Assembly: GCF_000519305.1 (NCBI RefSeq)
Contig: NZ_JAFG01000005.1
Coordinates: forward strand, 650,478-714,477
Direction of reading: 5' to 3'
DNA from: Mesorhizobium ciceri WSM4083
GTDB lineage: Bacteria > Pseudomonadota > Alphaproteobacteria > Rhizobiales > Rhizobiaceae
Length of the DNA: 64,000 bases
Shown in pieces: positions 10,761-21,025 of this stretch. Position numbers and translations under genes: made by a program. Position 1 is the first letter of the stretch. Each line of letters begins with the position of its first letter. Under the pieces are notes generated by a model, which saw only the letters and a program-made list of their open reading frames with translations, made no database searches and was not told where the DNA came from.

Positions 10761-10775
10761 GTTCTTTTTTTGTCC
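10761..10775 (-). promoter_or_regulatory. Second SOS-box-like site upstream of recA
   Basis: GTTC-N7-GTCC (plus strand) differs by one base from the alphaproteobacterial SOS box GTTC-N7-GTTC. It lies 54 bases upstream of the promoter operator and shares an AAAGAACAAA-type core with it. It also sits about 140 bases upstream of psuK, so either gene could be affected. Confidence 0.5.
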
Positions 10776-10914
10776 AAGGGATTCGATCAGGGATGCACAC
10801 GTTGGGCCAGACGGCTCGGTTGTTTCGATCTGCCGAATCGCCGCCTTGCATGCGAAGCTCCGTCGCACAGCGTAGCGCTTGCGCGGCTGGAACAACAAAG
10901 GTCATATCGCCGGC

Positions 10915-11859
10915 ATGCTGAAATCCGCGAAAATACTGGCCATAGGCGGCGCCCATATCGACCGGCGCGGCCAGGTGTCCGGGGCTTACGTGCCCGCCGC
11001 CTCCAATCCCGGCACGATGCGCGAGGATGTCGGTGGCGGCGTCTTCAACGCCTTGCGCAGTGCCGTGCGGCGCGGCGTCTCCGCGTCGCTGATGTCGGTT
11101 CGCGGCGGCGATGCTGCCGCCGACACGGTGTCACGGGCCATCGCCGAGGCAGGCATTGCCGACCTGTCGGCGGTCTTCCTCGACCGCACGACGCCGAGCT
11201 ACACGGCGCTGATCGACAGCGAGGGCGAGCTCATCGTCGGCTTTGCCGACATGGCGCTCTATGATTTGGCGTTTCCCAAGCAGATCAGGCGCTCCAGGGT
11301 GCGAGAGGAAATCGCTGCCGCCGATGCGATCCTGTGCGACGCCAACCTGCCCTCTTCGGCTCTGGAACGGCTGGTCGCGCTCGCCGCGGGCAAGCCGGTT
11401 TTCGCCATTGCCATCTCGCCGGCCAAAGTGGTGCGGTTGATACCGGTGCTGAAGGAGCTCTCGCTGGTCTTCATGAACCGGCGCGAAGCCATGGTGCTGG
11501 CCGGCGTCGCCGCGAATGCCACGGAGCGCGAAGTCGTGGACGGGTTGCGATGCAGCGGCCTCGTCAGCGGCGTGGTGACGGCGGGCGGCGGGCCCATGCT
11601 GGGCTTCGATGACGCCGGCGCCTTCTCGATCCTGCCGCCGCCGCCAAGAAAGGTCGCCGACGTCACCGGCGCCGGGGATGCGCTGGCGGGCGCAACGGTC
11701 GCCGCCTTGCTGCGGGGGCTGCCGCTGCGGGCAGCTCTGCGCGAAGGCATTGCCGGGGCGACACTTGCCATCGAAAGCGCCAACGCCGTTCCGGAGTTCA
11801 CCGCGGCGAGCTTCGCGGAAGCGTTGGCTCTTGTGCCGGATGCCAGGGAAGTGGCATGA
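10915..11859 (+). CDS. psuK: Pseudouridine kinase (PfkB family)
   Basis: 314 residues from the ATG at 10915; a TTG-initiated reading from 10879 is less likely. It is a ribokinase-fold kinase: N-terminal ILAIGGAHIDRRGQV, a GGGVFNALRSAVRRG substrate loop and the C-terminal PfkB signature DVTGAGDALAGA (about 249-260) with the catalytic Asp. The identity comes from context: psuG follows 72 bases later. PsuK phosphorylates pseudouridine and PsuG splits the 5'-phosphate to uracil and ribose 5-phosphate. No pseudouridine transporter gene is next to it. Confidence 0.85.
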   Translation: MLKSAKILAIGGAHIDRRGQVSGAYVPAASNPGTMREDVGGGVFNALRSAVRRGVSASLMSVRGGDAAADTVSRAIAEAGIADLSAVFLDRTTPSYTALIDSEGELIVGFADMALYDLAFPKQIRRSRVREEIAAADAILCDANLPSSALERLVALAAGKPVFAIAISPAKVVRLIPVLKELSLVFMNRREAMVLAGVAANATEREVVDGLRCSGLVSGVVTAGGGPMLGFDDAGAFSILPPPPRKVADVTGAGDALAGATVAALLRGLPLRAALREGIAGATLAIESANAVPEFTAASFAEALALVPDAREVA

Positions 11860-11931
11860 GACCGGCAAATTCATAGTGCCGGAGTTTTTCGCGCCCAAGT
11901 GGATGCGCTTCACTCCGGATTGGAGATAAAA

Positions 11932-12849
<918 letters not shown>

Positions 12850-12870
12850 GCCAGCGTCCCAAGGCTGGCA

Positions 12871-13194
12871 TCACTTCCCCGCCCGCCGCCCCGCCTCACA
12901 AGCCCGGCGTGCCCACACCGTCATCTCGTCGGGATCATCGAGCGCGCTGTCGGGAACGCTCCAGTAGGGCATGGCGACCAGCTTGCCGTGGCGCGAGCCG
13001 GTATAGGTCCATTGCGTGCATCCGGCGGCCTCGAACTCGGGGGCGCTTTGTTCGTCGGCCTTCAGCAGCAATTCTCCGCGCAGCACGATGGCGACGATGA
13101 CGCCGTCGAAATAGATGCCCTTGCCGCCGAACAGTTTTCGGATGCTGACAGGGCCGAGGCCCTCGAACAGTTCGGCGATGCGCTCATTGTCCAT
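12871..13194 (-). CDS. TfoX N-terminal domain protein
   Basis: 107 residues. The sequence (ELFEGLGPVSIRKLFGGKGIYFDG, then GELLLKADEQSAPEFEAAGC and MPYWSVPDSALDDPDEMTVWARRA) matches the TfoX/Sxy N-terminal domain. Stand-alone versions are common in alphaproteobacteria. Full-length TfoX regulates competence in gammaproteobacteria, but the single-domain form has no established role. It is convergent with psuG. Confidence 0.85.
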   Translation of the reverse strand: MDNERIAELFEGLGPVSIRKLFGGKGIYFDGVIVAIVLRGELLLKADEQSAPEFEAAGCTQWTYTGSRHGKLVAMPYWSVPDSALDDPDEMTVWARRACEAGRRAGK

Positions 13195-13285
13195 GCCGCG
13201 ATCATGTCACCGGCATTTGGCCTTGTCATCGCCGCAACCAAAATCATGCTGACAGGTTGTGTGAGGTCGATCGGAGTTTCCCGCC

Positions 13286-13783
13286 ATGCCCGTCCTGCTC
13301 AAAGGCTCCTGCCGCTGCAATGCCGTCCGTTTCGAGGTGGAGAGCCACACGCCGGCGCCGTTCATGCTGTGCTACTGCTCGATCTGCCGCAAGCAGCAGG
13401 GCGGCGGCGGGTTTGCCATCAATCTCGGTGCCGACAACGAGACACTGAACATCAGGGGCAAGCGCAGCCTCGGCGTCTTTCGGGCGGAGATCGAGGACGA
13501 CGAGCATCCGCATTGCGAAATCTCGACCGGCGAGCGCAATTTCTGCAAGAAATGTGGATCAGCCCTTTGGCTCTACGACCCGACATGGCCGGAGCTGGTG
13601 CATCCCTTCGCTTCGGCGATCGACAACGACCTGCCCATACCGCCGAGCCGGGTGCACCTGATGCTGAAATACAAGGCGAACTGGGTTGAGCCGGTGGTTG
13701 GCAAGCACGACAAGGTCTTCGACGTCTATCCCGAGGAATCGATCGCCGACTGGCACAAGCGGACGGGCATGTGGGTGGATTAG
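13286..13783 (+). CDS. GFA-family (Mss4-like fold) zinc protein
   Basis: 165 residues. The zinc-binding cysteines of the GFA family are present: GSCRCNAVRFE (C9, C11), CYCSICRKQQGG (C29, C31, C34) and NFCKKCGSALW (C87, C90). The family is named after a proposed glutathione-dependent formaldehyde-activating enzyme, but most members have no proven activity. It is a single gene convergent with the end of the suf operon, 23 bases from sufA. Confidence 0.9.
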   Translation: MPVLLKGSCRCNAVRFEVESHTPAPFMLCYCSICRKQQGGGGFAINLGADNETLNIRGKRSLGVFRAEIEDDEHPHCEISTGERNFCKKCGSALWLYDPTWPELVHPFASAIDNDLPIPPSRVHLMLKYKANWVEPVVGKHDKVFDVYPEESIADWHKRTGMWVD

Positions 13784-13806
13784 CCCCGTAAACGGGCGAA
13801 GGAGGG

Positions 13807-14187
13807 TCAGGCGGAGGCGCGTGCCTCTGCCAGCGCCTTCAGGTCGGCCGGCTTCAGTTCGACGGATTCGCCGCAGCCGCAGGCCGAACTCTGGTTCGGA
13901 TTGTGGAAGGTGAAGCCGGTGCGCAGCGTCGTCTGCTCGAAATCCATCTCGGTGCCGAACAGGAATAGCGCTGCCTCGGGCGCCACATAGACATGCGCGC
14001 CGTCGCGCTCGATATGGTCGTCCTTGGTATTGGGCTCGGTCACCAGATCGACCGTATATTCCATGCCGGCGCAGCCGCCCTTCTTGATGCCTAGGCGGAT
14101 GCCGTGCGCGCTGTCGCGGGTGGCAACGATCTCCCGCACCCGGTCGGCGGCCTTTTCGGTCATCGTGATGACGGCGAAGCGTCCCAT
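13807..14187 (-). CDS. sufA: Fe-S cluster assembly A-type carrier SufA
   Basis: 126 residues from the ATG at 14187, preceded by AGAAGGAAA. It is a HesB/IscA-type carrier: the three ligand cysteines are C39 in KKGGCAGMEY and C103/C105 in SACGCGES. It passes nascent Fe-S clusters to target proteins. It is the last gene of the seven-gene SUF operon, 104 bases after sufT. A longer reading from 14208 adds MEWRRKN and is less likely. Confidence 0.93.
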   Translation of the reverse strand: MGRFAVITMTEKAADRVREIVATRDSAHGIRLGIKKGGCAGMEYTVDLVTEPNTKDDHIERDGAHVYVAPEAALFLFGTEMDFEQTTLRTGFTFHNPNQSSACGCGESVELKPADLKALAEARASA

Positions 14188-14291
14188 GTTTTTCCTTCTC
14201 CATTCCATGCAGGTTCAAGGCCTGCCGAATGATTCCTCACCTAAAATGGTGAAGTTTTATCCTTGGTGCAAGTGTGCCAGCCTCTGTCGGG

Positions 14292-14684
14292 CTAGTACCA
14301 ACCCACCGCCACCTGCGCCTCTTCCGACATGCGGTCGGCCGACCATGGCGGGTCGAAAGTCATGTTGACCTCGACGCCGGACACGCCTTCGACGGCGCCG
14401 ACGGCATTCTCCACCCAGCCGGGCATTTCGCCGGCGACAGGGCAGCCCGGAGCGGTCAGCGTCATGTCGATCTTGACCGAGCGGTTGTCCTCGATGTCGA
14501 TCTTGTAGATCAGGCCGAGCTCGTAGATATCGGCCGGGATTTCCGGATCGTAGACCGTCTTCAGCGCCGAGACGATGTCGTCGGTCAGCCGCGCCAGCTC
14601 GTCGGCTGGAATGGCCGATCCCGAAACCAGCGCATTGGGCGCGGTTTCCGGAGTGGTCTCGGCAGCGATGCTTGCATCATCCAT
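14292..14684 (-). CDS. sufT: SUF system assembly protein SufT (MIP18/DUF59 family)
   Basis: 130 residues from the ATG at 14684; a GTG three codons upstream is possible. The DUF59 core is complete: LKTVYDPEIPADIYELGLIY, then IDMTLTAPGCPVAGEMPGWV with the conserved Cys, and FDPPWSADRMSEEA. Proteins of this family help mature Fe-S proteins. In rhizobial suf operons this gene (also called sufX) lies between sufS and sufA, exactly as here. Confidence 0.9.
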   Translation of the reverse strand: MDDASIAAETTPETAPNALVSGSAIPADELARLTDDIVSALKTVYDPEIPADIYELGLIYKIDIEDNRSVKIDMTLTAPGCPVAGEMPGWVENAVGAVEGVSGVEVNMTFDPPWSADRMSEEAQVAVGWY

Positions 14685-14705
14685 GGTCGTCACCCAAAAA
14701 ACTCG

Positions 14706-15950
14706 TCATCCGAAGAATTTGCGCGCTTTTTCAAGCGCCTCGGCCAAAGCGTCGACTTCGGCCCTGGTATTATACATGCCGAACGATGCCCTGCATGTGG
14801 AGGTTACACCAAACCGTTTCAACAGCGGCTGGGCGCAATGCGTGCCGGCGCGGACTGCAACGCCTTGCCTGTCTATCACCATCGACACGTCGTGCGCATG
14901 AATGCCTTGCAGCTCGAACGAGATGATGGCGCCCTTGCCGGGCGCATCGCCGAAGATGCGCAGCGAGTTGATGGCGCGCAGCCGCTCATGCGCGTAGTTC
15001 TTGAGGTCTTCCTCGTGTGCGGCGATGCGCTCGCGGCCGATCGTTTCCATATAATCGAGCGCGGCACCGAGCCCGATCGCCTGGACTATCGGCGGCGTGC
15101 CGGCCTCGAAGCGGTGCGGTGGCTCGTTGTAGGTGACGATGTCTTCCGTCACCTCCTCGATCATCTCGCCGCCGCCCATGAAGGGCCGCATGCCGGACAG
15201 AATGTCCTTCTTGCCGTAGAGCACGCCGATGCCCGACGGGCCATAAACCTTGTGCCCGGTGAAGACGAAGAAGTCGCAGTCGAGATCCTGCACATCGATC
15301 GGCATATGCACGGCGCTCTGGCTGCCGTCGACCAGCACCGGAATGCCACGCGCATGCGCGATCCGCACGATCTCCTTGATCGGCGTCACCGTGCCCAGCG
15401 CATTCGACATCTGTGTGATGGCGACCAGCTTGGTGCGGTCGGTCAGCCGCTTCTCGAATTCCTCGATGTGGAAGACGCCGAGATCGTCGACCGGCACCCA
15501 GACCAGCTTGGCGCCCTGCCGCTCGCGGATGAAATGCCACGGCACGATGTTGGAGTGGTGCTCCATGATCGACAGCACGATCTCGTCGCCCTCGCCGATG
15601 TTGGGCATGCCATAGCCATAGGCGACCGTGTTGATGGCCGAGGTTGTGTTCGACGTGAAGATGATGTTGTCGGTGCTCGGCGCATTGAGGAAGCGGCGCA
15701 CCGTCTCTCGCGCCTTTTCGTAGGCATCGGTCGCGGCGTTGGACAGGAAATGCAGGCCGCGATGGACGTTGGCGTATTCTTGGCTATAGGCGTGCTGGAT
15801 GGCGTCGAGCACCGCCTGCGGCTTTTGTGCCGAGGCGCCATTGTCGAGATAGACCAGCTTCTTGCCATAGACTTCCCGCGACAGGATCGGGAAATCGCGG
15901 CGGATCGCTTCGACGTCGTAGAAATCTCCGATCTTGCCCGGTGCGTTCAT
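14706..15950 (-). CDS. sufS: SufS cysteine desulfurase
   Basis: 414 residues from the ATG at 15950, four bases after the sufD stop. SufS is a PLP enzyme that takes sulfur from L-cysteine as a persulfide. The PLP lysine is in FTGHKVYGPSG (Lys about 234), and RAGTHCAQPLLKRFG is followed by the active-site Cys in TSTCRASFGMYNT (about 386), characteristic of group II desulfurases. No sufE gene is visible in the window. Confidence 0.96.
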   Translation of the reverse strand: MNAPGKIGDFYDVEAIRRDFPILSREVYGKKLVYLDNGASAQKPQAVLDAIQHAYSQEYANVHRGLHFLSNAATDAYEKARETVRRFLNAPSTDNIIFTSNTTSAINTVAYGYGMPNIGEGDEIVLSIMEHHSNIVPWHFIRERQGAKLVWVPVDDLGVFHIEEFEKRLTDRTKLVAITQMSNALGTVTPIKEIVRIAHARGIPVLVDGSQSAVHMPIDVQDLDCDFFVFTGHKVYGPSGIGVLYGKKDILSGMRPFMGGGEMIEEVTEDIVTYNEPPHRFEAGTPPIVQAIGLGAALDYMETIGRERIAAHEEDLKNYAHERLRAINSLRIFGDAPGKGAIISFELQGIHAHDVSMVIDRQGVAVRAGTHCAQPLLKRFGVTSTCRASFGMYNTRAEVDALAEALEKARKFFG

Positions 15951-15954
15951 CAAA

Positions 15955-17223
15955 TCACCCGTGCGCCGCGAACCAGTCGTCGAGCCGCGCCTCCAGCGCC
16001 TCGACGATCGCTTCATCGTCCAGTTCCTCGATCACCTCGGCGACGAACGCCTTCACGAGCAAGCCCCGCGCGCTTTTCTCGTCGACGCCACGCGCCATCA
16101 GGTAGAACAGATGGTTGTGGTCGATTTCGGTGACCGTCGCGCCATGGCCGCAAATCACGTCGTCGGCGAAGATTTCAAGCTCCGGCTTGGTCGAGAATTC
16201 GCCGTCATCCGACAGCAGCAGCGTGTTGCAGGCCATCTTGGCGTTGGTCTTCTGCGCATATTGATGGACGTTGATGCGACCCTGGAAGACGCCGCGCGCC
16301 TTGCCCGTCACCACGTTGCGGATAACTTCCGTCGAGGTCGTGTGCGGCACGGCATGGTCGAGCACCATGGTCACGTCGGTATGGGTGTCACCGGCCAAAA
16401 GGTTGATGCCGCGCAGTTTGAAATCGGCGCCTTCGCCAGTCGTCCTGACCATGATCTCCTGGCGCACCAGTCTGCCGCCGGCGTTCATGACAAACAACGT
16501 CAGTTTCGCATTCTTGCCGATATGGGCCTTGAACTGCGCCAGATGCGTCGCCGTTTCCGGCTGCTCCTGGACGATCAGCCACGTCACCTCGGCGCCCTCG
16601 CCGAGCACCAGCTGGCTGACCGAGCTGCCCAAGGCAGCGCCGTCACCCGTCTGACGTTCGACGATGACGGCCTTGGCGCCGGCGCCGACACGAACGGCCA
16701 GGCGCACATGGGTCTGTCCGCCGGCCTGCAGGTTCTGCAGCTCGACCGGCTTTTCAAGTTCCACACCATCGGCGATGTCGACAAAATACCCGTCGGCGAC
16801 GAAAGCCGTGTTCAGCGCGCCGATGGCGTCGTCGCTGCCATAGGGATCGAGCCCAGCTGCTGCGCTGCCGTCGATCAGCTTTTCCGACAGGCGCTGGAAA
16901 GAGACGCCTTCAGGAGCCGGCACTTTGGCGTCGGACTTGCCGTTCAGGATCGATGCCACAGTGGAACCGTCGACGATCGGTGCAATGGCTTTGGCCATGG
17001 CGGCCGGGTCGAAGTCCGGCACGGTATTCAGCAGCCGGCGCAGGTCGGTGTAATGCCAGGATTCGACACGCCGCGTCGGCAGGCCGTGCTTGATCGTCTC
17101 GATGGCGTCGTCGCGCTTCAGCATCACCGCGCCGTCACCCGGCAGCAGCGACAGCCGGTCGCCGAACGCGTCGATCAACGCCGTCTCGGCCGGTGTCCGC
17201 TGCGGTTGTGTGTGCATGTTCAT
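15955..17223 (-). CDS. sufD: SufD scaffold subunit
   Basis: 422 residues from the ATG at 17223, chosen because AGAGGTAA lies just upstream; an ATG at 17241 is possible. The C-terminal half has the SufB/SufD beta-helix region (AKTNAKMACNTLLLSDDGEFSTKPELEIFADDVICGHGATV), including the conserved FADDV-CGHGAT segment. It forms the SufBCD scaffold with SufB and SufC in the cytoplasm. It sits 19 bases after sufC and 4 before sufS. Confidence 0.95.
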   Translation of the reverse strand: MNMHTQPQRTPAETALIDAFGDRLSLLPGDGAVMLKRDDAIETIKHGLPTRRVESWHYTDLRRLLNTVPDFDPAAMAKAIAPIVDGSTVASILNGKSDAKVPAPEGVSFQRLSEKLIDGSAAAGLDPYGSDDAIGALNTAFVADGYFVDIADGVELEKPVELQNLQAGGQTHVRLAVRVGAGAKAVIVERQTGDGAALGSSVSQLVLGEGAEVTWLIVQEQPETATHLAQFKAHIGKNAKLTLFVMNAGGRLVRQEIMVRTTGEGADFKLRGINLLAGDTHTDVTMVLDHAVPHTTSTEVIRNVVTGKARGVFQGRINVHQYAQKTNAKMACNTLLLSDDGEFSTKPELEIFADDVICGHGATVTEIDHNHLFYLMARGVDEKSARGLLVKAFVAEVIEELDDEAIVEALEARLDDWFAAHG

Positions 17224-17242
17224 CGGTATTACCTCTGGCATC

Positions 17243-17998
17243 TCACGCGGCTTCGCCGATCACGCCGGCATAGCCATTGGCTTCCAGGTCGAGCGCCAGC
17301 GACTTGTCGCCTGACTTGATGACCTGGCCCTTGTAGAGCACGTGCACGGTGTCGGGCACGATGTGCTCAAGCAGGCGCTGGTAGTGGGTGATCACCAGGA
17401 ACGCCCGGTCCGGCGCGCGCAGCGCGTTGACGCCGTCGGACACGATCTTCAGCGCATCGATGTCGAGGCCAGAATCGGTCTCGTCGAGCACGCACAATTT
17501 CGGCTCCAGCAGCTTCATCTGCAGGATCTCGGCGCGCTTCTTCTCGCCGCCGGAGAAGCCTACATTGAGCGGCCGCTTGAGCATCGCCATGTCCATGCTG
17601 AGCGAGGCGGCGGCTTCCTTCACGCGCTTCAGGAATTCCGGGATCTTCAGCGGTTCCTCGCCACGTGCCTTGCGCTGCTCGTTCATCGCCACTTTCAGGA
17701 ATTCCATGGTGGCAACGCCCGGTATCTCCATCGGATACTGGAAAGCGAGGAAGATGCCTGACGTGGCGCGCTCGGCCGGATCCATTTCGAGGATCGACTG
17801 GCCGTTGTAGAGGATGTCGCCTTCGGTGACCTCATAGTCCTCGCGGCCGGCGAGGATGTAGGACAGCGTCGACTTGCCCGAGCCGTTCGGCCCCATGATC
17901 GCGGCGACCTCACCGGCCTTCACCGTCAGGTTCAAGCCGCGGATGATTTCGGTGCCGTCATCGACGATGCGGGCGTGCAGATTCTTGATCTCAAGCAT
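17243..17998 (-). CDS. sufC: SufC ATPase of the SufBCD complex
   Basis: 251 residues. It is an ABC-type ATPase without membrane partner: Walker A GPNGSGKST (36-44), signature SGGEKKRAEILQ, Walker B LCVLDETDSGLD, with the Asp-Ser-Gly variant typical of SufC, and H-loop VITHYQRLL. ATP hydrolysis reshapes SufBCD during cluster assembly. It lies 27 bases after sufB. Confidence 0.97.
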   Translation of the reverse strand: MLEIKNLHARIVDDGTEIIRGLNLTVKAGEVAAIMGPNGSGKSTLSYILAGREDYEVTEGDILYNGQSILEMDPAERATSGIFLAFQYPMEIPGVATMEFLKVAMNEQRKARGEEPLKIPEFLKRVKEAAASLSMDMAMLKRPLNVGFSGGEKKRAEILQMKLLEPKLCVLDETDSGLDIDALKIVSDGVNALRAPDRAFLVITHYQRLLEHIVPDTVHVLYKGQVIKSGDKSLALDLEANGYAGVIGEAA

Positions 17999-18025
17999 TC
18001 TTTTGTTTCCTGAATATGTATCCGG

Positions 18026-19543
18026 TCAGCCGACCGAGCCCTCAAGCGAGATACCAATCAGCTTCTGCGCTTCGACAGCGAATTCCATCGGCAGCTGCTG
18101 GATGACGTCCTTGACGAAACCATTGACGATCAGCGCAATTGCTTCCTCTTCGGGGATGCCGCGCTGCATGACGTAGAATTTCTGGTCCTCGGAAATCTTC
18201 GAGGTCGTCGCTTCGTGCTCGAACTGCGCCGTCGAGTTCTTGGCTTCCATGTATGGCACGGTGTGCGCGCCGCACTGGTCGCCGATCAGCAGCGAGTCGC
18301 AGTTGGTGAAGTTGCGGGCGTTGGTCGCCTTGCGGTGCGCCGAGACCTGGCCGCGATAGGTGTTCTGCGAGAAGCCGGCGGCGATGCCCTTGGAGATGAT
18401 GCGGCTCGACGTGTTCTTGCCGAGGTGGATCATCTTGGTGCCGCTGTCGACCTGCTGATAGCCGTTCGATACCGCAATCGAATAGAACTCACCTTGGGAA
18501 TCGTCACCGCGCAGGATGCAGCTCGGATATTTCCAGGTGATCGCCGAACCTGTCTCGACCTGCGTCCACGAGATCTTGGAGCGGTCGCCACGGCAGTCGC
18601 CGCGCTTGGTGACGAAATTGTAGATGCCCCCCTTGCCCTCGGCGTCGCCGGGGTACCAGTTCTGCACCGTCGAGTATTTGATCTCGGCATCGTCGAGCGC
18701 CACCAGTTCGACGACGGCGGCATGCAACTGGTTCTCGTCGCGTTGCGGCGCCGTGCAGCCTTCGAGATAGGAGACGTAAGCCCCCTCCTCGGCGATGATC
18801 AGCGTGCGCTCGAACTGGCCGGTGTTCTTCTCGTTCATGCGGAAATAGGTCGACAGCTCCATCGGGCAGCGCACGCCCTTGGGCACGAAGACGAACGAGC
18901 CGTCGGTGAAGACAGCGGAATTCAGCGTGGCGTAGTAATTGTCGGAGGTCGGCACGACCGAGCCGAGATATTTCTTCACCAGCTCCGGATGCTCGCGGAT
19001 AGCTTCCGAGATCGAGCAGAAGATGACGCCGGCCTGCGCCAGCTCCTTCTTGAAGGTGGTGACGACGGAGACGGAATCGAACACGGCATCGACGGCGACG
19101 CGGCCCGATTTGTAGACATTGTCGCTGACTTCCTCGAGTTCCGAGGCGTCGGTCTTCTGCACGCCGGCAAGGATTTCCTGCTCGCGCAGCGGAATGCCGA
19201 GCTTCTCGTAGACCTTCAAGAGTTCGGGATCGACATCGCTCAGCGAAGTCGGGCCGGGCGTGCTCTTGGGCGCCGCGTAGAAGTAGATGTCCTGGAAATC
19301 GATCTTGGGATAGTGGACGCGCGCCCAGGTCGGCTCGTCAAGCGTCAGCCAGCGGCGATACGCTTCCAGACGCCATTCCAGCATCCAGGACGGTTCGTCC
19401 TTCTTGGCCGAAATGAAACGGATGATATCTTCGCTGAGGCCCTTGGGGGCCTTATCGACAGCGATTTCGGTCTGGAATCCGTATTTGTATTGGTCGACGT
19501 CGATCTTTCGGACCCGATCGATCGTGTCCTGCACAGCAGGCAT
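18026..19543 (-). CDS. sufB: SufB Fe-S scaffold subunit
   Basis: 505 residues. The conserved core includes [56 protein letters not shown] and the C-terminal [18 protein letters not shown] / [12 protein letters not shown] segments found in SufB from bacteria to plastids. It is the scaffold on which clusters form. It lies 187 bases after sufS2, and this gap has two inverted repeats (listed separately), so a secondary promoter is possible. Confidence 0.97.
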   Translation of the reverse strand: MPAVQDTIDRVRKIDVDQYKYGFQTEIAVDKAPKGLSEDIIRFISAKKDEPSWMLEWRLEAYRRWLTLDEPTWARVHYPKIDFQDIYFYAAPKSTPGPTSLSDVDPELLKVYEKLGIPLREQEILAGVQKTDASELEEVSDNVYKSGRVAVDAVFDSVSVVTTFKKELAQAGVIFCSISEAIREHPELVKKYLGSVVPTSDNYYATLNSAVFTDGSFVFVPKGVRCPMELSTYFRMNEKNTGQFERTLIIAEEGAYVSYLEGCTAPQRDENQLHAAVVELVALDDAEIKYSTVQNWYPGDAEGKGGIYNFVTKRGDCRGDRSKISWTQVETGSAITWKYPSCILRGDDSQGEFYSIAVSNGYQQVDSGTKMIHLGKNTSSRIISKGIAAGFSQNTYRGQVSAHRKATNARNFTNCDSLLIGDQCGAHTVPYMEAKNSTAQFEHEATTSKISEDQKFYVMQRGIPEEEAIALIVNGFVKDVIQQLPMEFAVEAQKLIGISLEGSVG

Positions 19544-19579
19544 ATGCGTTCTCCATCCACGCCGGGGTCAAGGCCCGAC

Positions 19580-19591
19580 AGTTTTCAAACT
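19580..19591. promoter_or_regulatory. Small palindrome upstream of sufB
   Basis: AGTTTTCAAACT has 5-base arms around TC and lies 37 bases before the sufB ATG. Its position fits an operator or a transcription start region, but it matches no consensus that I can name with confidence. Confidence 0.3.
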
Positions 19592-19639
19592 ATGGCACCG
19601 CCAAAAACGAACCCCAAAAAGGCGCTCGCGGCAGCGTAA

Positions 19640-19688
19640 GTTTCATATAGTGCGCTTCGACCGGAAATTCACCCGGCCAGTATGAAAC
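19640..19688. promoter_or_regulatory. GTTTCATA/TATGAAAC inverted repeat between sufS2 and sufB
   Basis: Perfect 8-base arms at 19640-19647 and 19681-19688 flank 33 bases. The pair lies in the 187-bp gap before sufB. It could be a looping operator pair or an mRNA stem that separates the expression of sufS2 and sufB. A small GGCC-GAAA-GGCC hairpin lies close by at 19703-19714. Confidence 0.3.
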
Positions 19689-19730
19689 GCACGGCTCTAC
19701 CAGGCCGAAAGGCCCAAATTCGTCCAACCG

Positions 19731-20894
19731 CTACGCGGCCCGTTCTCTATCCGCCCTACGTGCGGCAATAGCCGCAAGCGCGGTGCGGAAAAGCTCAACG
19801 TCTTCCGCGCCGGTCGCCGGTCCGATCGACACCCGCAAGGCGCCGAGACTGTCACCGCAGCCCATTGCTTTCAGCACATGGCTCGGTCCGACCTTGCCCG
19901 ACGAACAGGCGGAGCCGGCCGACAGCGCTACACCGGCCAGATCGAAGGCGATCTGCGCGGTTTCGGCTTTGACGCCCGCAATAGCGAAGAATGCCGTGTT
20001 GGCAAGCCTTGGCGCACCGGTTCCAAAGATTTCCGCGTCCGGCACGAGCGTTTTCACGATGGCTTCGATCTCGTCGCGGCGCCGGCGCACCGCATCCATG
20101 GCCGGCAATCCGGCCAGGGCCTCGCGGGCGGCCGCGCCAAAACCGGCAATGGCAGCCAGGTTTTCAGTGCCGCCGCGATGGCCCTTTTCCTGGCCGCCGC
20201 CATTGATCAACGGCTTCGGCATCATCAAATCGGAAGCCGCGACGATGGCGCCGACGCCCTTGGGGCCACCGATCTTGTGCGAGGACAGAATCAGATAATC
20301 GGCGTAACCCGCTGATAGATCGGTCGAAACACGCCCTACGGCCTGCACGGCGTCGACAATGAGGATGCCGCCCGCCGCCTTGACGATCGCGGCGATGCGA
20401 TCGATCGGCTGGATGACCCCGGTCTCGTTGTTGGCGGCGTGGATGGCGACCAGCGGCAGGCCCTCGCTCTTGTCGTGACCGCCGAGCGCCGACGCCAAGG
20501 CGCCGAGATCGGCGATGCCGTTGGCGTCGACACCGATCCGGGTAACCTGCGCTGCCGGGAAGTGTCCGCCGTTCAACAGGCAGGGATGATCGGCCTCCGA
20601 CACGTAAAGCCGGCTCATACGCACCGTGCCGCGCCCCATCCGCCAGTCGGGTGACAGCAGCGTCGAGGCTGCTTCCGTGGCGCCGGAGGTGAACACGACA
20701 TGCTCGGGCTTGGCGTTGACGAGCGCCGCCACGTCACGCCTGGCGGTTTCGATCAGACGGCGGGCGGCGCGCCCTTCGGCGTGAACCGATGACGGATTGG
20801 CGGCGACGTCAAGAGCCGCGACCATAGCTTCGCGGGCCGCGGCAAGCAGCGGCGCACTGGCATTATAATCGAGATAGGCGCGTTTTGCGGCCAT
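19731..20894 (-). CDS. sufS2: Second cysteine desulfurase of the suf operon (NifS/IscS type)
   Basis: 387 residues. It begins AYLDYNASAPLLAAAREAM, has the PLP lysine in LSSHKIGGPKGVGA and the group I active-site loop SAGSACSSGKVGPSHVL, so it is an IscS/NifS-like enzyme rather than a SufS-like one. It is the first gene of the operon; an operon with both group I and group II desulfurases is typical of Rhizobiales. Why both are needed is not known from sequence. The upstream 236-bp region carries an Irr-type box and a second palindrome. Confidence 0.92.
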   Translation of the reverse strand: MAAKRAYLDYNASAPLLAAAREAMVAALDVAANPSSVHAEGRAARRLIETARRDVAALVNAKPEHVVFTSGATEAASTLLSPDWRMGRGTVRMSRLYVSEADHPCLLNGGHFPAAQVTRIGVDANGIADLGALASALGGHDKSEGLPLVAIHAANNETGVIQPIDRIAAIVKAAGGILIVDAVQAVGRVSTDLSAGYADYLILSSHKIGGPKGVGAIVAASDLMMPKPLINGGGQEKGHRGGTENLAAIAGFGAAAREALAGLPAMDAVRRRRDEIEAIVKTLVPDAEIFGTGAPRLANTAFFAIAGVKAETAQIAFDLAGVALSAGSACSSGKVGPSHVLKAMGCGDSLGALRVSIGPATGAEDVELFRTALAAIAARRADRERAA

Positions 20895-20947
20895 TTTCGT
20901 CCGTCAAGTCCCGTCAGAAGCCATTCCGCTGTCGTATGGCGTTATTT

Positions 20948-20963
20948 CCTTGAAATTCCAAGG
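20948..20963. promoter_or_regulatory. Palindrome close to the sufS2 start
   Basis: CCTTGAAATTCCAAGG is palindromic at 14 of 16 positions and lies 53 bases upstream of the sufS2 ATG, where it could overlap the promoter. It may be the site of an iron- or Fe-S-responsive repressor (an Rrf2-family RirA or IscR-like protein), but I cannot match it firmly to a known consensus. Confidence 0.4.
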
Positions 20964-21025
20964 CGAGCCGTCCTATTTACGCGGCTTGCGGCGCGGGTGG
21001 CCGGGCTCGATGTCTTGCCACCCAG

